From the NCBI GenBank assembly GCA_963832725.1, contig CAWHVG010000006.1, positions 186,001 through 250,000 of the forward strand: 64,000 nt of DNA. The letters are read 5' to 3'. Numbering within the stretch: the first letter of the stretch is position 1; the number at the start of each line of letters is the position of its first letter. The translations under genes were made by a program, and so were the position numbers. Source of the DNA: JAEZBP01 sp963832725. Lineage in GTDB: Bacteria > Myxococcota_A > Polyangia > Polyangiales > Sandaracinaceae. Below, in pieces: positions 54,553 through 62,856 of this stretch. The notes beneath the pieces are model-generated. The model saw only the letters and a program-made list of their open reading frames with translations. It did no database searches and was not told the origin of the DNA.

Positions 54553-56173
54553 TCGGGCGCTCACACTCGCGCTCGTCGCTCTCTGCGCGTTTCCCGTCGC
54601 GGCGCACGCGCAACCGGTCATCAGACCGACGTCGGCGACCCACCCGGGCCAGCAAGACGGCGGAGATGCGTCGTCGGATCCGAGCGCGGGTGCCGCCGAG
54701 CGCGCGCCGAGCACGCCTTCGCCGGGCGGCGAGACGACCGAGAGCGCCGCCGCGCCGAGCGCGGAAGACGCCGCAGCGGATAGCCCCTCCGAGCGATCTC
54801 CGGAGGGGGCGGACGAAGGCGCCGCGCCCACTGGCGGCTCCGATCGCGATGCAGCCCCGGCCGGCGAGGAGCGCTCGACCGATGAGCGCTCGAGCGGTGA
54901 CGGCGCCGCGCGCTCGGACGGCGAAGGATCGTCTGCCGACGCCCCGCGTGCTGCGGTCACTCCCGAGCCGAGCCGGGCCGTGGATCCGGACGCACCGGCG
55001 CCCGATGCGAGCGAGGGCGAGGACGCCGCTCCGAGCCCTCCGCTCCTCGGCGCCGGGCCGGACATGCCGCCCAGCACCGACCCGGCTGGGTTTCCGCCGG
55101 CCCGCGTCCAGCCCGGCCCGCGCCCCTACCTCGAGGTCCACGGGTTCGCCGCGCTCTGGCTCACGCCGCTGACCGACACCTTCGCCCCGCATCACGCCAC
55201 CGACTCCTTCCGGATTCGCTGGGCGTTCCTGCGCGTCGACGCGCACCCGACGCCCAACCTGCACGTCCTCATGCGCCTGAACTTCGCGCTGAGCGTGCCG
55301 CTCTTCGATCTCCAGGTGACCTGGACCGAGCTGCCCTACTTGAACGTGACCTTCGGCCAGTTCCGGCAGCCCTTCGGCGCCTCGGCGACGACGCTGGCAC
55401 CCCGGCTCGTGATGCTCGATCGGCCGAGCTACGTGTACGCGATGACGCCGCGCACCTTCCGCGACGTCGGCTTGATGTTCGGCAGCGGCGAGGGCGGGCT
55501 CTGGAACGGCTTCTTCCACTACCGGCTCTCGGTCACCTCCGGCACCGGCCGCATGTTGGTGGGCAACCTCTCGACGATCCGCGACGCCCGCGATCTCCTC
55601 TACACGGGTCGGGTGATGTTCGACGCGGCCCCGCTGATCAAGACCCCCGGCGTCCGCCTCGTGCTCGGCGGCACCCTCTCCTGGACCCGCGATCAGGCGG
55701 TGAGCGCGTCGCTCAGCTCCGCCGAGCAAGCCGCGGCCGTGGCGACCACCCTCGGCCGCACCTGGACGCCTTTCACCCACCAGCGCGAGACGATGCTGGC
55801 GGGCGCCGACCTCACCTTCTCGGGCTTCGGCTTCTGGGCGCAGGCCGAGTGGATGTACCTCGAGTCGCGACCGACCGACGGCGCCGCCATGCGCCGGGCC
55901 ACCGCCGGCAGCCTGGAGCTCGCGTACACCTTGCCCTGGCGGATCGCCGATCAGATCGCGTTCCAGCTCGCCGCCCGTGGCGAGCTCGTCGAGCCCGACT
56001 TCGCGCAGAGCGGCGACGAGTACGGCATCTTCATGGGAGGCCTCAACATCCTCCCCTGGCGCTTCATGAAGGTCTCGGTCTTCGGCAGCATGACCGCCTA
56101 CCAGCCGGCCGCCGGTCCGGCCGGCACCACCGTCGGCGGCGAGCTGAGCCTGCGCGCGACGGTGGTGTACTGA
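54539..56173 (+). CDS. phosphate-selective porin-like (OprO/OprP) protein
   Basis: A 544-residue outer-membrane protein. A signal peptide (ALVALCAFPVAAHA) is followed by about 140 residues of disordered Ser/Glu/Ala/Pro-rich linker, then the OprO/P-type barrel: LEVHGFAALWLTPLTDTFAP, LPYLNVTFGQFRQPFGASAT, FRDVGLMFGSGEGGLWNGFF and the end ELSLRATVVY. GTG 54536 and ATG 54539 are adjacent possible starts; both overlap the end of tsdA, so the two are translationally coupled. The porin may let the oxyanion substrate of the cytochrome enter the periplasm, which I infer from the coupling only. Confidence 0.82.
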   Translation: MRATDRALTLALVALCAFPVAAHAQPVIRPTSATHPGQQDGGDASSDPSAGAAERAPSTPSPGGETTESAAAPSAEDAAADSPSERSPEGADEGAAPTGGSDRDAAPAGEERSTDERSSGDGAARSDGEGSSADAPRAAVTPEPSRAVDPDAPAPDASEGEDAAPSPPLLGAGPDMPPSTDPAGFPPARVQPGPRPYLEVHGFAALWLTPLTDTFAPHHATDSFRIRWAFLRVDAHPTPNLHVLMRLNFALSVPLFDLQVTWTELPYLNVTFGQFRQPFGASATTLAPRLVMLDRPSYVYAMTPRTFRDVGLMFGSGEGGLWNGFFHYRLSVTSGTGRMLVGNLSTIRDARDLLYTGRVMFDAAPLIKTPGVRLVLGGTLSWTRDQAVSASLSSAEQAAAVATTLGRTWTPFTHQRETMLAGADLTFSGFGFWAQAEWMYLESRPTDGAAMRRATAGSLELAYTLPWRIADQIAFQLAARGELVEPDFAQSGDEYGIFMGGLNILPWRFMKVSVFGSMTAYQPAAGPAGTTVGGELSLRATVVY

Positions 56174-56210
56174 GGGTCGCCGGGTAGCCTGGCAGATCGC
56201 TCCCAGTGGA

Positions 56211-56297
56211 CGCTCAGCCTTCGCGTCGACCGCTGCCAGGTCTGCCTGCGCGTCGGCCTCGCCGTCCGCGTGTGCGCTCAGCCTTCGCGTCGACCGC
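56211..56297. repeat. 23-bp direct repeat, two copies
   Basis: CGCTCAGCCTTCGCGTCGACC plus GC occurs at 56211-56233 and 56275-56297, 64 bases apart. The second copy contains the last six codons and stop of the small minus-strand gene 56278-56445, so the first is probably a partial duplicate of this end. Confidence 0.85.
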
Positions 56298-56445
56298 GCC
56301 AGCGCTGCCAGAGCTCGGAGACACGGCGGAACCACCCCGACTCCGCGTACTCGTCCGGCTCCACGGTGATGACCGTGAAGCGCGGATCCGAGGGGCGAGA
56401 CGGCACTCGATACCCGTCTCGCGGCCCGTGCGTCTCGCGTTGCAC
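56278..56445 (-). CDS. small hypothetical protein
   Basis: A 55-residue frame from GTG 56445: RETHGPRDGYRVPSRPSDPR, FTVITVEPDEYAESGWFRRV, SELWQRWRGRREG. The middle part has normal protein composition with a strand and an amphipathic Trp/Arg helix. Too short to assign; it may be the C-terminus of a lost gene. A copy of its last 23 bases follows downstream. Confidence 0.45.
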   Translation of the reverse strand: MQRETHGPRDGYRVPSRPSDPRFTVITVEPDEYAESGWFRRVSELWQRWRGRREG

Positions 56446-56686
56446 TCTTCTAGAGCTGGCGCCGGTGGGCGGCCTCGCAAGTGCGGCGGGCAGACCCCAC
56501 GCGAGAGGGCGAACCGCGCGACCACGATCGAGCGCGTGACAAGGTTGCGCAGCGCTGGGGTCTCGACTCCCTAGCGCGTCGACGCGACCCGGCCGGGATC
56601 GAGAGGGACACGGGTGGCTCGCACTTTGCTGGTGAAGCCGGAGACCTGGTCGACAGACGCCCCCCAACTTCGTTAGGGTGATCCCG

Positions 56687-57859
56687 ATGACGAGCCCGCC
56701 CTCGCGCGTGCTGAAGCTGAAGCGAGCCGATGAGCAGCCTCCGGGGCTGCTGGCGGACCAGCGCGGCGCGACCATGGTGATGGGCGTCTTCATCGCCGTC
56801 TTGCTGGTGGCGATGATCTATTACGTCTGGGGCATCGGCGACGTGGTCATGTACCGCGAGCGGATGCAGGACGCGTCCGACACGGCGGCGTTCTCGGCGG
56901 CGGTCATCCACGCGCGCGGCATGAACATGCTGGCGCTGCTCAACATGGTCATGGCCGCGCTGGCGATGGTCGCGGCGACGATCGCCACGGCCGCCGCGAT
57001 GATCGGCTACGCGGCGGCGGCGGCGGGCCTGGTCTGCGCGTTCTGCCCGGAGTGCACCAGCTGTTGCTCCGCGTGCCCCTACGCCGTCATCCACGGCATC
57101 GAGTACGAAGAGGCCCACAGCTTCTCGAACCGCGTCAACAACATCGTCACCCCCCTGATGCGCGGGTTGCACGGCTACGCGGTCGGGATCCGCGACGGCG
57201 TGCCACTGGCCGCACAGGCCAAGGTCGTCGCCTACGGCACCGGCGTGTACTCACCGGTCACGGAAGTCGGGATGATGGCGCCGCCGACCCGGCTGGAGCT
57301 GCCGGCGCAGGACGACGAGACCAACTGGCCCTGCGACAACAAGGTGCTCCCGACCGTGCGGATCGCGTCGCCGATCGCCGTCTGGATCTGGGGTACCTAC
57401 TCCCCCTACATGCTGGCCGGCATCGCGATCGGCGAGCTCGACGCGCAGCGCATCTCGCGACAGTGGTGCCAGGACGGCTACTTCCAGCGCATCACGGACA
57501 ACGCCCAGCAGATGGGCAACGACCAGTATCAGGTGCAGGCCTACATGCTCGGCCAGCACGATCTGCAGTGGACGTCGACCGGCGTGGCCATCGCGACCTG
57601 GGGTCAGAACCGCGACGCCGGCTCGACCTACACGAACCTCGCCCAGATGGGGAAGGTGAGCTTCGCGCAGGCCGAGTTCTTCTACGACGACGGCGAGCCC
57701 GACTGGCACGAGTGGCTCTGGCACATGAACTGGCGGGCGCGGCTGAGGCGCTGGCGCGTCGAGGCGTCGGGCATGGGCGGGCTCGCGGGGGCCTGCGGCA
57801 GCGGGTGCGGTGCGCTCGGCTCGCTCGGCGGCAACATCGACAGCCTGGTGGTGCACTGA
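56687..57859 (+). CDS. TadG-like pilus assembly protein with Cys-rich patch
   Basis: A 390-residue protein of the Tad/Flp locus type. A cytoplasmic start is followed by a typical Tad N-terminal helix (DQRGATMVMGVFIAVLLVAM) and a second hydrophobic region (MNMLALLNMVMAALAMVAAT). Residues about 115-133 read VCAFCPECTSCCSACPYAV, with seven Cys, which is unusual for a pseudopilin-like protein. The rest is an extracytoplasmic domain with many aromatic residues. ATG 56687 has TTAGGG upstream; GTG 56678 is in frame. Its TGA overlaps the start of the TadE gene (TGATG), so translation is coupled. Confidence 0.75.
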   Translation: MTSPPSRVLKLKRADEQPPGLLADQRGATMVMGVFIAVLLVAMIYYVWGIGDVVMYRERMQDASDTAAFSAAVIHARGMNMLALLNMVMAALAMVAATIATAAAMIGYAAAAAGLVCAFCPECTSCCSACPYAVIHGIEYEEAHSFSNRVNNIVTPLMRGLHGYAVGIRDGVPLAAQAKVVAYGTGVYSPVTEVGMMAPPTRLELPAQDDETNWPCDNKVLPTVRIASPIAVWIWGTYSPYMLAGIAIGELDAQRISRQWCQDGYFQRITDNAQQMGNDQYQVQAYMLGQHDLQWTSTGVAIATWGQNRDAGSTYTNLAQMGKVSFAQAEFFYDDGEPDWHEWLWHMNWRARLRRWRVEASGMGGLAGACGSGCGALGSLGGNIDSLVVH

Positions 57860-58359
57860 TGGCCGCGGTGACCCGACCGGCGACCAAGAAGCTGCGCCGC
57901 CCCGGCCTCTTCGGCTGGCTACGCGACGTGGCCGGCAACGCCACCACCGAGACGGTCATCATGATCCCGGTGTTCATCGCGATCTGGGGCGGCATCTGGT
58001 ACACGCACGGCCGCTATCGCAAGGCCATCCAGATGGCCCAGTTCACGCGGGCACACACCTGGCAGCACGCGTTCAACGGCTGTCAGGGCACGCCGCCGGG
58101 CCACACCACCATCGGCGCGCACAGCAGCAGCTCCGACGGCTTCATCGGCGGCGCGGTCGACCTGATCGTCGGCAGCGGGCTCATCCCCGGCTTCCAGTTC
58201 GACGAGATCGAAGGCCGCCGGCACACCTCCATCGAGCGACCGCGGGTGCTCGGCTCCGGCAGCGCGAACATGGGCTACAACGTGGTGATGCTCTGCAACG
58301 AGCACACGCAGGCCGACTCCAACCTGTTCTCGGCGGCGCGGGACATGTTCTTCCCATGA
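57859..58359 (+). CDS. TadE-like minor pilin protein
   Basis: A 166-residue protein with a basic N-terminus, a prepilin-like motif and helix (NATTETVIMIPVFIAIWGGI), and an extracytoplasmic part with two Cys (FNGCQGTPPG, VVMLCNEHTQ). TadE-family proteins of Tad pili have this plan. The start ATG 57859 overlaps the stop of the TadG-like gene by one base, and its end overlaps the next start (ATGA), so it is one of four coupled genes. Confidence 0.82.
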   Translation: MAAVTRPATKKLRRPGLFGWLRDVAGNATTETVIMIPVFIAIWGGIWYTHGRYRKAIQMAQFTRAHTWQHAFNGCQGTPPGHTTIGAHSSSSDGFIGGAVDLIVGSGLIPGFQFDEIEGRRHTSIERPRVLGSGSANMGYNVVMLCNEHTQADSNLFSAARDMFFP

Positions 58360-59300
58360 CCGCGTTCGCGAAGAAGGAGGCGCCGTCGAAGGCGCGCAGG
58401 ATCCTCCGCCGCGCCCTGCAAGCGCTGACGGTCGCGGCGTTCCTCGCGCTCTTGGCGGGCGGCTGGGCCTACCACCGGGCGCGCGCGCAGGTCTCGGAGA
58501 GCTTCTGGGATCTCGGCTCGCAGATGATGCGCTTCGGCGATGCCCGCGAGCAGGACACGCCGCGCGATCTCCAGCTCAACGGGCAGCTCATCCGCTTCAG
58601 CGCGGGGACGGCCGACCGCTCCGCCCACGAGGTCCTCGACTTCTTCGAGGCGCGCTGCCGCGACGCCGACGGCGGCATCGAGGCGCAGCTCCGGGCCCTC
58701 CGCGAGCAACGCCCCGACGCCTTCGAGGGCGACGGCTCGCCCAGCCCGATCCTCCGCGACGAGAATTCCGTTCGAGGCTACGTCGCCTGCATGGACTTCG
58801 GACAGTCGCTCACCGTGACCGAGCTCGGCGAGCGGGTGCAGCGCTTCGGCGCGTCGCACGACGTCGGCGACATCGGCGACATGCGCTACGTCTTCGCCGA
58901 GCAGTACCAGCGCGAAGGCCACACCGCGGCCCACTTCGTCGTGATGTGGACCAAGGGCTCCTTCGACCTCGACCGCATGTTCCCCGAGCGAGGCGACGCG
59001 CCGGGGCGGGACGCCGAGAACGTCTCCCGTCCGCCGAACGCGCGGCGCGTGCTCTCGAGCTGGGAGCGCGGCCAGCCCTACAGCCTCTCGGTCTACCAGG
59101 CGCGGGGCGACGAGTCGGACCTCGTGTCGTTCTACCGCCGCTCACTGCCCGAGAACGGCTGGACGCTGGTCGACGCCGAGCAGAACCCGGCCGGCCCGCG
59201 GATGCTCGTCGCCGAGCGCGAGCAGCGGATGGTGAGCATCGTCTTCTCCACCGACCTCGAGACCGGCGTGGCCAGCGCCGCGGTCATCGACGGCCAATGA
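58356..59300 (+). CDS. Tad-locus membrane-anchored protein, unknown function
   Basis: A 314-residue protein with one N-terminal membrane helix (ALTVAAFLALLAGGWAYHRA) and a periplasmic domain. Two halves look related: ...NGQLIRFSAGTADRSAHEVL, where a strand-helix unit ends in FFEARC, and SYSLSVYQARGDESDLVSFY-like strand-helix units near the end. Such units occur in pilus and export proteins. ATG 58356 overlaps the TadE stop (ATGA) and its stop overlaps the next gene (ATGA, 59297-59300). The function is unknown. Confidence 0.65.
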   Translation: MTAFAKKEAPSKARRILRRALQALTVAAFLALLAGGWAYHRARAQVSESFWDLGSQMMRFGDAREQDTPRDLQLNGQLIRFSAGTADRSAHEVLDFFEARCRDADGGIEAQLRALREQRPDAFEGDGSPSPILRDENSVRGYVACMDFGQSLTVTELGERVQRFGASHDVGDIGDMRYVFAEQYQREGHTAAHFVVMWTKGSFDLDRMFPERGDAPGRDAENVSRPPNARRVLSSWERGQPYSLSVYQARGDESDLVSFYRRSLPENGWTLVDAEQNPAGPRMLVAEREQRMVSIVFSTDLETGVASAAVIDGQ

Positions 59301-60064
59301 AGCGCGCGCTGGACGTCCTCGACGGAGATCGCGACGCGGTCTGGCCGGCTCTCGACCCCGATCTCGGGCACGGGCCTCCTCGAACATGCGCCGGGTCGAC
59401 GTCACGCAGCTCGGTCCGGGTGTCGACGCCTGCCGGGCGAGCTTTCGCACGGCTCGGCCGAAAGCTCGGAGCGGGCATCGTCGGGCTTTCACTGCTCGCC
59501 TTCGCCGGCTGCGAGGATCCGGCGCCGCAGACGGTCACGCCGCTCCCGCCGGCGTCCGCGGGCGCACCGCGACGCGCCGCAGCGGCCGAGCCGCCCTCCC
59601 CGCTGATCGTGCAGCCGCATCTGAGGCGGCAGGAACATGGAACGGCGTCGGCGGCTGCTCCGGCGCCGAGCGGCGGTGGTGGTGGGAGCGCGGAGCCGCG
59701 CGAGCCGACCGAGCGCGAGGTCCGGGCGGCACGCGAGCAGATCCAAGAGCAGATCGCGAACGACGTCGACCCGGACGACGACCCCTGCGAGCAGTTCCGC
59801 GACCTGATGGGCGCGCACTTGGGCGACGCGCCCACCCGGGCGGCGATGCGACAGAACTGCCGCCACCTTCCCGAGCCCTTCCGGCAGTGTCTCAGCCCGA
59901 GCTACTTCGGCGAGCACGCCGAAGAATGTCAGACGCAGATGGCGCAGATGGCGGCCCGCGGGCAGCGGCGCAACAGCGCAGCCGAGCGCCGCCTCGACGA
60001 CATGGAGCGCGGCCGCCGACCCTGGCCCGGCCAGCAGCAAGCCGGCGAGCCCGACGACGGCTGA
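59297..60064 (+). CDS. lipoprotein-like protein with repeat-derived N-terminus
   Basis: A 255-residue frame. The mature part begins at a lipobox (GAGIVGLSLLAFAGC, LAGC-type) about residue 70 and continues with a Pro/Ala linker, a helical domain with Cys (DDDPCEQFRDLMGAHLGDAP, CRHLPEPFRQCLSPS) and an Arg/Gln-rich tail. The first 60 residues (RALDVLDGDRDAVWPALDPD and on) correspond to the dispersed repeat and are not typical of a signal peptide. ATG 59297 overlaps the stop of the previous gene, so this start is fixed by coupling unless the repeat has altered it. Confidence 0.65.
   Translation: MKRALDVLDGDRDAVWPALDPDLGHGPPRTCAGSTSRSSVRVSTPAGRAFARLGRKLGAGIVGLSLLAFAGCEDPAPQTVTPLPPASAGAPRRAAAAEPPSPLIVQPHLRRQEHGTASAAAPAPSGGGGGSAEPREPTEREVRAAREQIQEQIANDVDPDDDPCEQFRDLMGAHLGDAPTRAAMRQNCRHLPEPFRQCLSPSYFGEHAEECQTQMAQMAARGQRRNSAAERRLDDMERGRRPWPGQQQAGEPDDG
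59337..59388 (+). repeat. dispersed repeat, copy A
   Basis: The core reads CGGTCTGGCCGGCTCTCGAC, CCCGATCTCGGGCACGGGCC, TCCTCGAACATG. Copies lie at 45465-45516 (-) and 61926-61976 (-). Similarity between copies A and B extends about 150 bases, from GCGCTGGACG near the ATG to GGGCGAGC/CGGGTCGC, so the repeat begins next to a start codon in both. Copy A is in frame with its gene. Confidence 0.85.
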
Positions 60065-60156
60065 CGCCTCCGTCCCGACGGAGCGATCGTTCGCGAGCCG
60101 AGACCCATCCGGGCCACGCTGGGAGCAAAGCCGACGACGACCGCTCGCGACGTCGG

Positions 60157-60936
60157 TCAGCCGCCGCTCGACGGGAGCGACGTCGGCGTGGGGCTGAAGT
60201 GGTCCATCACGATCCGAGTGAGCCCCGGGAACATCCGCGCCAGCGCATAGGGTCGCGGGTAGATGACGCGCGCCCGCTTCTTGCGAACGGCGGTCAGCAC
60301 CAGCTCCGCCAACGTCTCCACGTCACCGACCGGCATGCCCCGCGTGGGATCGCTCGGGTAGCGGTCCACGGCAGCGTTGGCCATCGCCGTGTCGATCGGC
60401 CCGGGGTAGACGGTGACCACGTGGATCCCGTGCCGGCGAACCTCCGCCCGCAGGCACTCCGAGGCAGCGGCGATGGCTGCCTTGCTGGCGCTGTAGTCGT
60501 ACATCCCCGGCGTCGGCGCGAGCGCGGCCATGGAAGACACGTCGACGATGGTGCCGCGAGCGCGAGGGATCATGCGACGGAGCGCCGCGCGGGTCAGCCG
60601 GAACGGCGCCATCACGTTCACCCGGAGCAGGCGCTCGGCGTCCGCATCGGCGACCTCCGCCGTGGGCGCGACGATCTGCAGGCCGGCGTTGTTGACCAGG
60701 ACGTCGATGGCCCCGAGCCCGTCCTCGGCCCGCTCCACCAAGTCGTCGAGCGCGTCGAGCTCGGTCACATCGGCGACGAGGACCTGATGCCGCACGCCCT
60801 CCGGCAACGAGGCCGCGACCCGTGAAAGCTCCGCCTCGCGGCGCGCGACGAGCGTCACGTCGTACCCGGCCCGCGCGAACGTGCGCACCACTGCCTCGCC
60901 GATGCCCGACGAGGCCCCCGTCACGAATGCATGCAT
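60157..60936 (-). CDS. short-chain dehydrogenase/reductase
   Basis: A 259-residue classical SDR. The NAD(P)-binding motif is AFVTGASSGIGEAVVRTFAR (TGxxxGIG), followed by VLVNNAGLQIVAPT (NNAG), the catalytic Ser in GTIVDVSSMAALAP, and the YDYSASKAAIAAASECLRA motif (YxxxK). VVTVYPGPIDTAMANAAVD completes the fold. ATG 60936 is the start; the open frame further upstream belongs to another protein. It is 32 bases downstream of the TadE-like gene stop on the same strand. The substrate is unknown. Confidence 0.92.
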   Translation of the reverse strand: MHAFVTGASSGIGEAVVRTFARAGYDVTLVARREAELSRVAASLPEGVRHQVLVADVTELDALDDLVERAEDGLGAIDVLVNNAGLQIVAPTAEVADADAERLLRVNVMAPFRLTRAALRRMIPRARGTIVDVSSMAALAPTPGMYDYSASKAAIAAASECLRAEVRRHGIHVVTVYPGPIDTAMANAAVDRYPSDPTRGMPVGDVETLAELVLTAVRKKRARVIYPRPYALARMFPGLTRIVMDHFSPTPTSLPSSGG

Positions 60937-60968
60937 ACCCGCGTTCCTACACGGGATGGCGGCGGCCG

Positions 60969-62021
60969 TCAGTACTGGTATCGAGCGTACTGGACCGGCA
61001 TCGACGCCTCGGCGCGTAGCACCTTGAAGCGCGAGCCGGTGGCCGCGGTCAGGTACATGAGGTCGCTCGTACCGGCCGACTCGAGCTCTTGGACGCCGGC
61101 GCTGTCGCGCTGGTGGATGCTGCGGGAGCGGTCGACGCGCTGGAGCGCCGCCATGGCGTCGTCGTAGCTCATCGCGCCCGTACCAAGATCGTGGACGATG
61201 GCCCCGACCGCGCCCGCCGCCGGTCCGAGTCGCAGGCTCGGGTAGGTCTCGCACATCATGCGGTTCACGACGGGAACGCCGCAGTGGAAGAGGTAGGTCA
61301 CCCGCGTGACCGCCTGGTCGCCTGGGCTGAAGCTGGTGCGATAGCTCGTCGAGCCCGGCCCGGTCGGGAAGGTCACCGCCATCGCCGAGTTGTTGTAGAC
61401 GAGCAGACCGGTGGTCGCGCGGCCGGTCGGATCGCCGATGGCCGTACGCACCGAGTCGCTGTTGGTGAGCTGGCCCATGCTCGGACTGACGGCCATGAGC
61501 GGGATGGAGGCTGCGTTGCGGATCGCCGTCATGCGGGCGCCGCCGGGATGCGTCCCGCCGCCGCCTCCGCCGCCGCCCCCGCCGCCGAAGAGGCTGAGGA
61601 TGCTGCTCATCGCACCGTCGCTGCTGGCCGTGCCGGAGCTGCCGACGTCCATCCGCGCTGCGCCGCCGTAGTACTGAGGGTCGTCGTCGATCACGACCGC
61701 CGCCGCCCGGGCCGCGGTGCTGGCAGCGCGCTGGACGACCAGATCCCCGGCGAACATCAGCGCCATCTGGACCATGCCCAAGAAGAGGATGAAGAGGGGC
61801 ATGAACGCGAGCAGGAACTCGACGTACGCGGCCCCCCGGCGGTCTTCGACCAGATGTCCGAGGCGGAAGGCGCGACCCGCGTGGGAGAGGCGTCGAGCTC
61901 GCGCGTGCGTCCCCGCAGCGGTCGCGCATTTCCGAGGAGGCTCACGTCCGAGGTCGACGTCGCGGGCCGGCCAGACGGCCTTGCGGTCTCCTCCGAGGCC
62001 GTCCAGCGCTTCGATGCTCAT
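60969..62021 (-). CDS. TadE/TadG-like protein with repeat-derived N-terminus
   Basis: A 350-residue protein. Residues about 60-95 are a Tad-type membrane helix (EDRRGAAYVEFLLAFMPLFI, LFLGMVQMALMFAGD), with the Tyr-Val-Glu motif typical of TadE proteins. The extracytoplasmic part has a run of Gly (SLFGGGGGGGGGGGTHPGG) and three Cys, including VTYLFHCGVPVVNRMMCETY. The first 58 residues (SIEALDGLGGDRKAVWPARD and on) match the dispersed repeat. ATG 62021 overlaps the stop of tadV (ATGA). The codon stretch for Gly is at about 61558-61590. Confidence 0.78.
   Translation of the reverse strand: MSIEALDGLGGDRKAVWPARDVDLGREPPRKCATAAGTHARARRLSHAGRAFRLGHLVEDRRGAAYVEFLLAFMPLFILFLGMVQMALMFAGDLVVQRAASTAARAAAVVIDDDPQYYGGAARMDVGSSGTASSDGAMSSILSLFGGGGGGGGGGGTHPGGARMTAIRNAASIPLMAVSPSMGQLTNSDSVRTAIGDPTGRATTGLLVYNNSAMAVTFPTGPGSTSYRTSFSPGDQAVTRVTYLFHCGVPVVNRMMCETYPSLRLGPAAGAVGAIVHDLGTGAMSYDDAMAALQRVDRSRSIHQRDSAGVQELESAGTSDLMYLTAATGSRFKVLRAEASMPVQYARYQY
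61926..61976 (-). repeat. dispersed repeat, copy B
   Basis: On the minus strand: CCGTCTGGCCGGCCCGCGAC, GTCGACCTCGGACGTGAGCC, TCCTCGGAAATGC. It shares most of the core of copies A and C with about ten differences. It lies 45 bases into the TadE-like gene and is in frame with it, giving VWPARDVDLGREPPRKC. Confidence 0.85.
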
Positions 62022-62566
62022 CCCACAAGCTCCCAGAGGTCTCGGTGATGGCCGGCCAGCGCGATGATCGACCCGAGGAGGATCGCGGCGCCGAGCCGGA
62101 TGCGATGCATCAGCTCCAGCGGGACGGTCCGCCGCATGCGCCGCGGCAGGACCGGGTTGAGGCTGATGAAGAGCGCGTTGCCCAAGCTGCGAACCAGCTG
62201 GCCGTTCCAGGCGAGCTGACCGACGGCGTAGAACGACGCGGCCACCAGGGAGAGGAGCTGCGCTTCGAGTCCGACGTAGACGCCTCCGACGGCGCCGATG
62301 GCCGCGAAGACCTTCACGTCGCCGCCCGCCATGCCCTGGCGGTAGTAGATGATGAGAGGGACGATCGCACAGACCAAGAGGCCGATGAGCGACGACATCA
62401 GCGCGCCGGCGCCCGAGAGGACGCCGTGCACCACCGGCGCGCCGACCAAGACCGGCAAGGTGAGCCAGTTCGGGATCTCACCTCGCCGGACGTCGGTGAA
62501 TGCCGCCACTCCGGCCAGGGCCAAGATGACCCCGTGAAAGATCGGGTCGAGCTCGCTCGCCTCCAT
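62018..62566 (-). CDS. tadV: prepilin peptidase TadV/CpaA
   Basis: A 182-residue type IV prepilin peptidase of the Tad system. The two catalytic Asp are in FTDVRRGEIPNWLTLPVLV (DxxxxxIPN) and GMAGGDVKVFAAIGAVGG (GxGD, with Ala in place of the first Gly). Six hydrophobic helices complete the A24 peptidase fold. It cuts the Flp prepilin at the Gly-Leu site and probably the TadE-like proteins. ATG 62566 (MEASELDPIFHGVIL) has GGAAG before it; the frame stays open upstream. Its stop overlaps the start of the TadE-like gene. Confidence 0.92.
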   Translation of the reverse strand: MEASELDPIFHGVILALAGVAAFTDVRRGEIPNWLTLPVLVGAPVVHGVLSGAGALMSSLIGLLVCAIVPLIIYYRQGMAGGDVKVFAAIGAVGGVYVGLEAQLLSLVAASFYAVGQLAWNGQLVRSLGNALFISLNPVLPRRMRRTVPLELMHRIRLGAAILLGSIIALAGHHRDLWELVG

Positions 62567-62617
62567 CGGGCTTCCGGGCGGCGGGCGGCCCGAACGAGCC
62601 GCCCGCAAAAGCCCCGA

Positions 62618-62830
62618 CTACGGCGCCGACTCGGTCGGGAGCGTGCCGATGACGCTCTCCGCTCCGCCGACCTTGGACTTGACGGTCTGGCCGAACTTCT
62701 TCCAGATCGCGAAGCCGACGACGGCGATCAGGCAGAGGATGATGATGTACTCGACCGTCGTCAGGCCGCGCTCGTCGCGCAGCAACCCGGCGAGTTGGTT
62801 GGACTTCTTCAACTTCATGGCCATCGCCAT
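62618..62830 (-). CDS. flp: Flp/Fap-type pilin
   Basis: A 70-residue prepilin: a basic leader (KLKKSNQLAGLLRDERG) is followed by LTTVEYIIILCLIAVVGFAI, the hydrophobic pilin helix with the Glu5-Tyr6 pair that is typical of Flp pilins, so cleavage should be after Gly21. Three in-frame ATGs lie within 15 bases (62830, 62824, 62818); ATG 62824 or 62818 stand at the better distance from GGAGGAG. It precedes tadV on the same strand. Confidence 0.93.
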   Translation of the reverse strand: MAMAMKLKKSNQLAGLLRDERGLTTVEYIIILCLIAVVGFAIWKKFGQTVKSKVGGAESVIGTLPTESAP

Positions 62831-62856
62831 CTCCTCCCGCAGGTCTCCTCGAGCGA

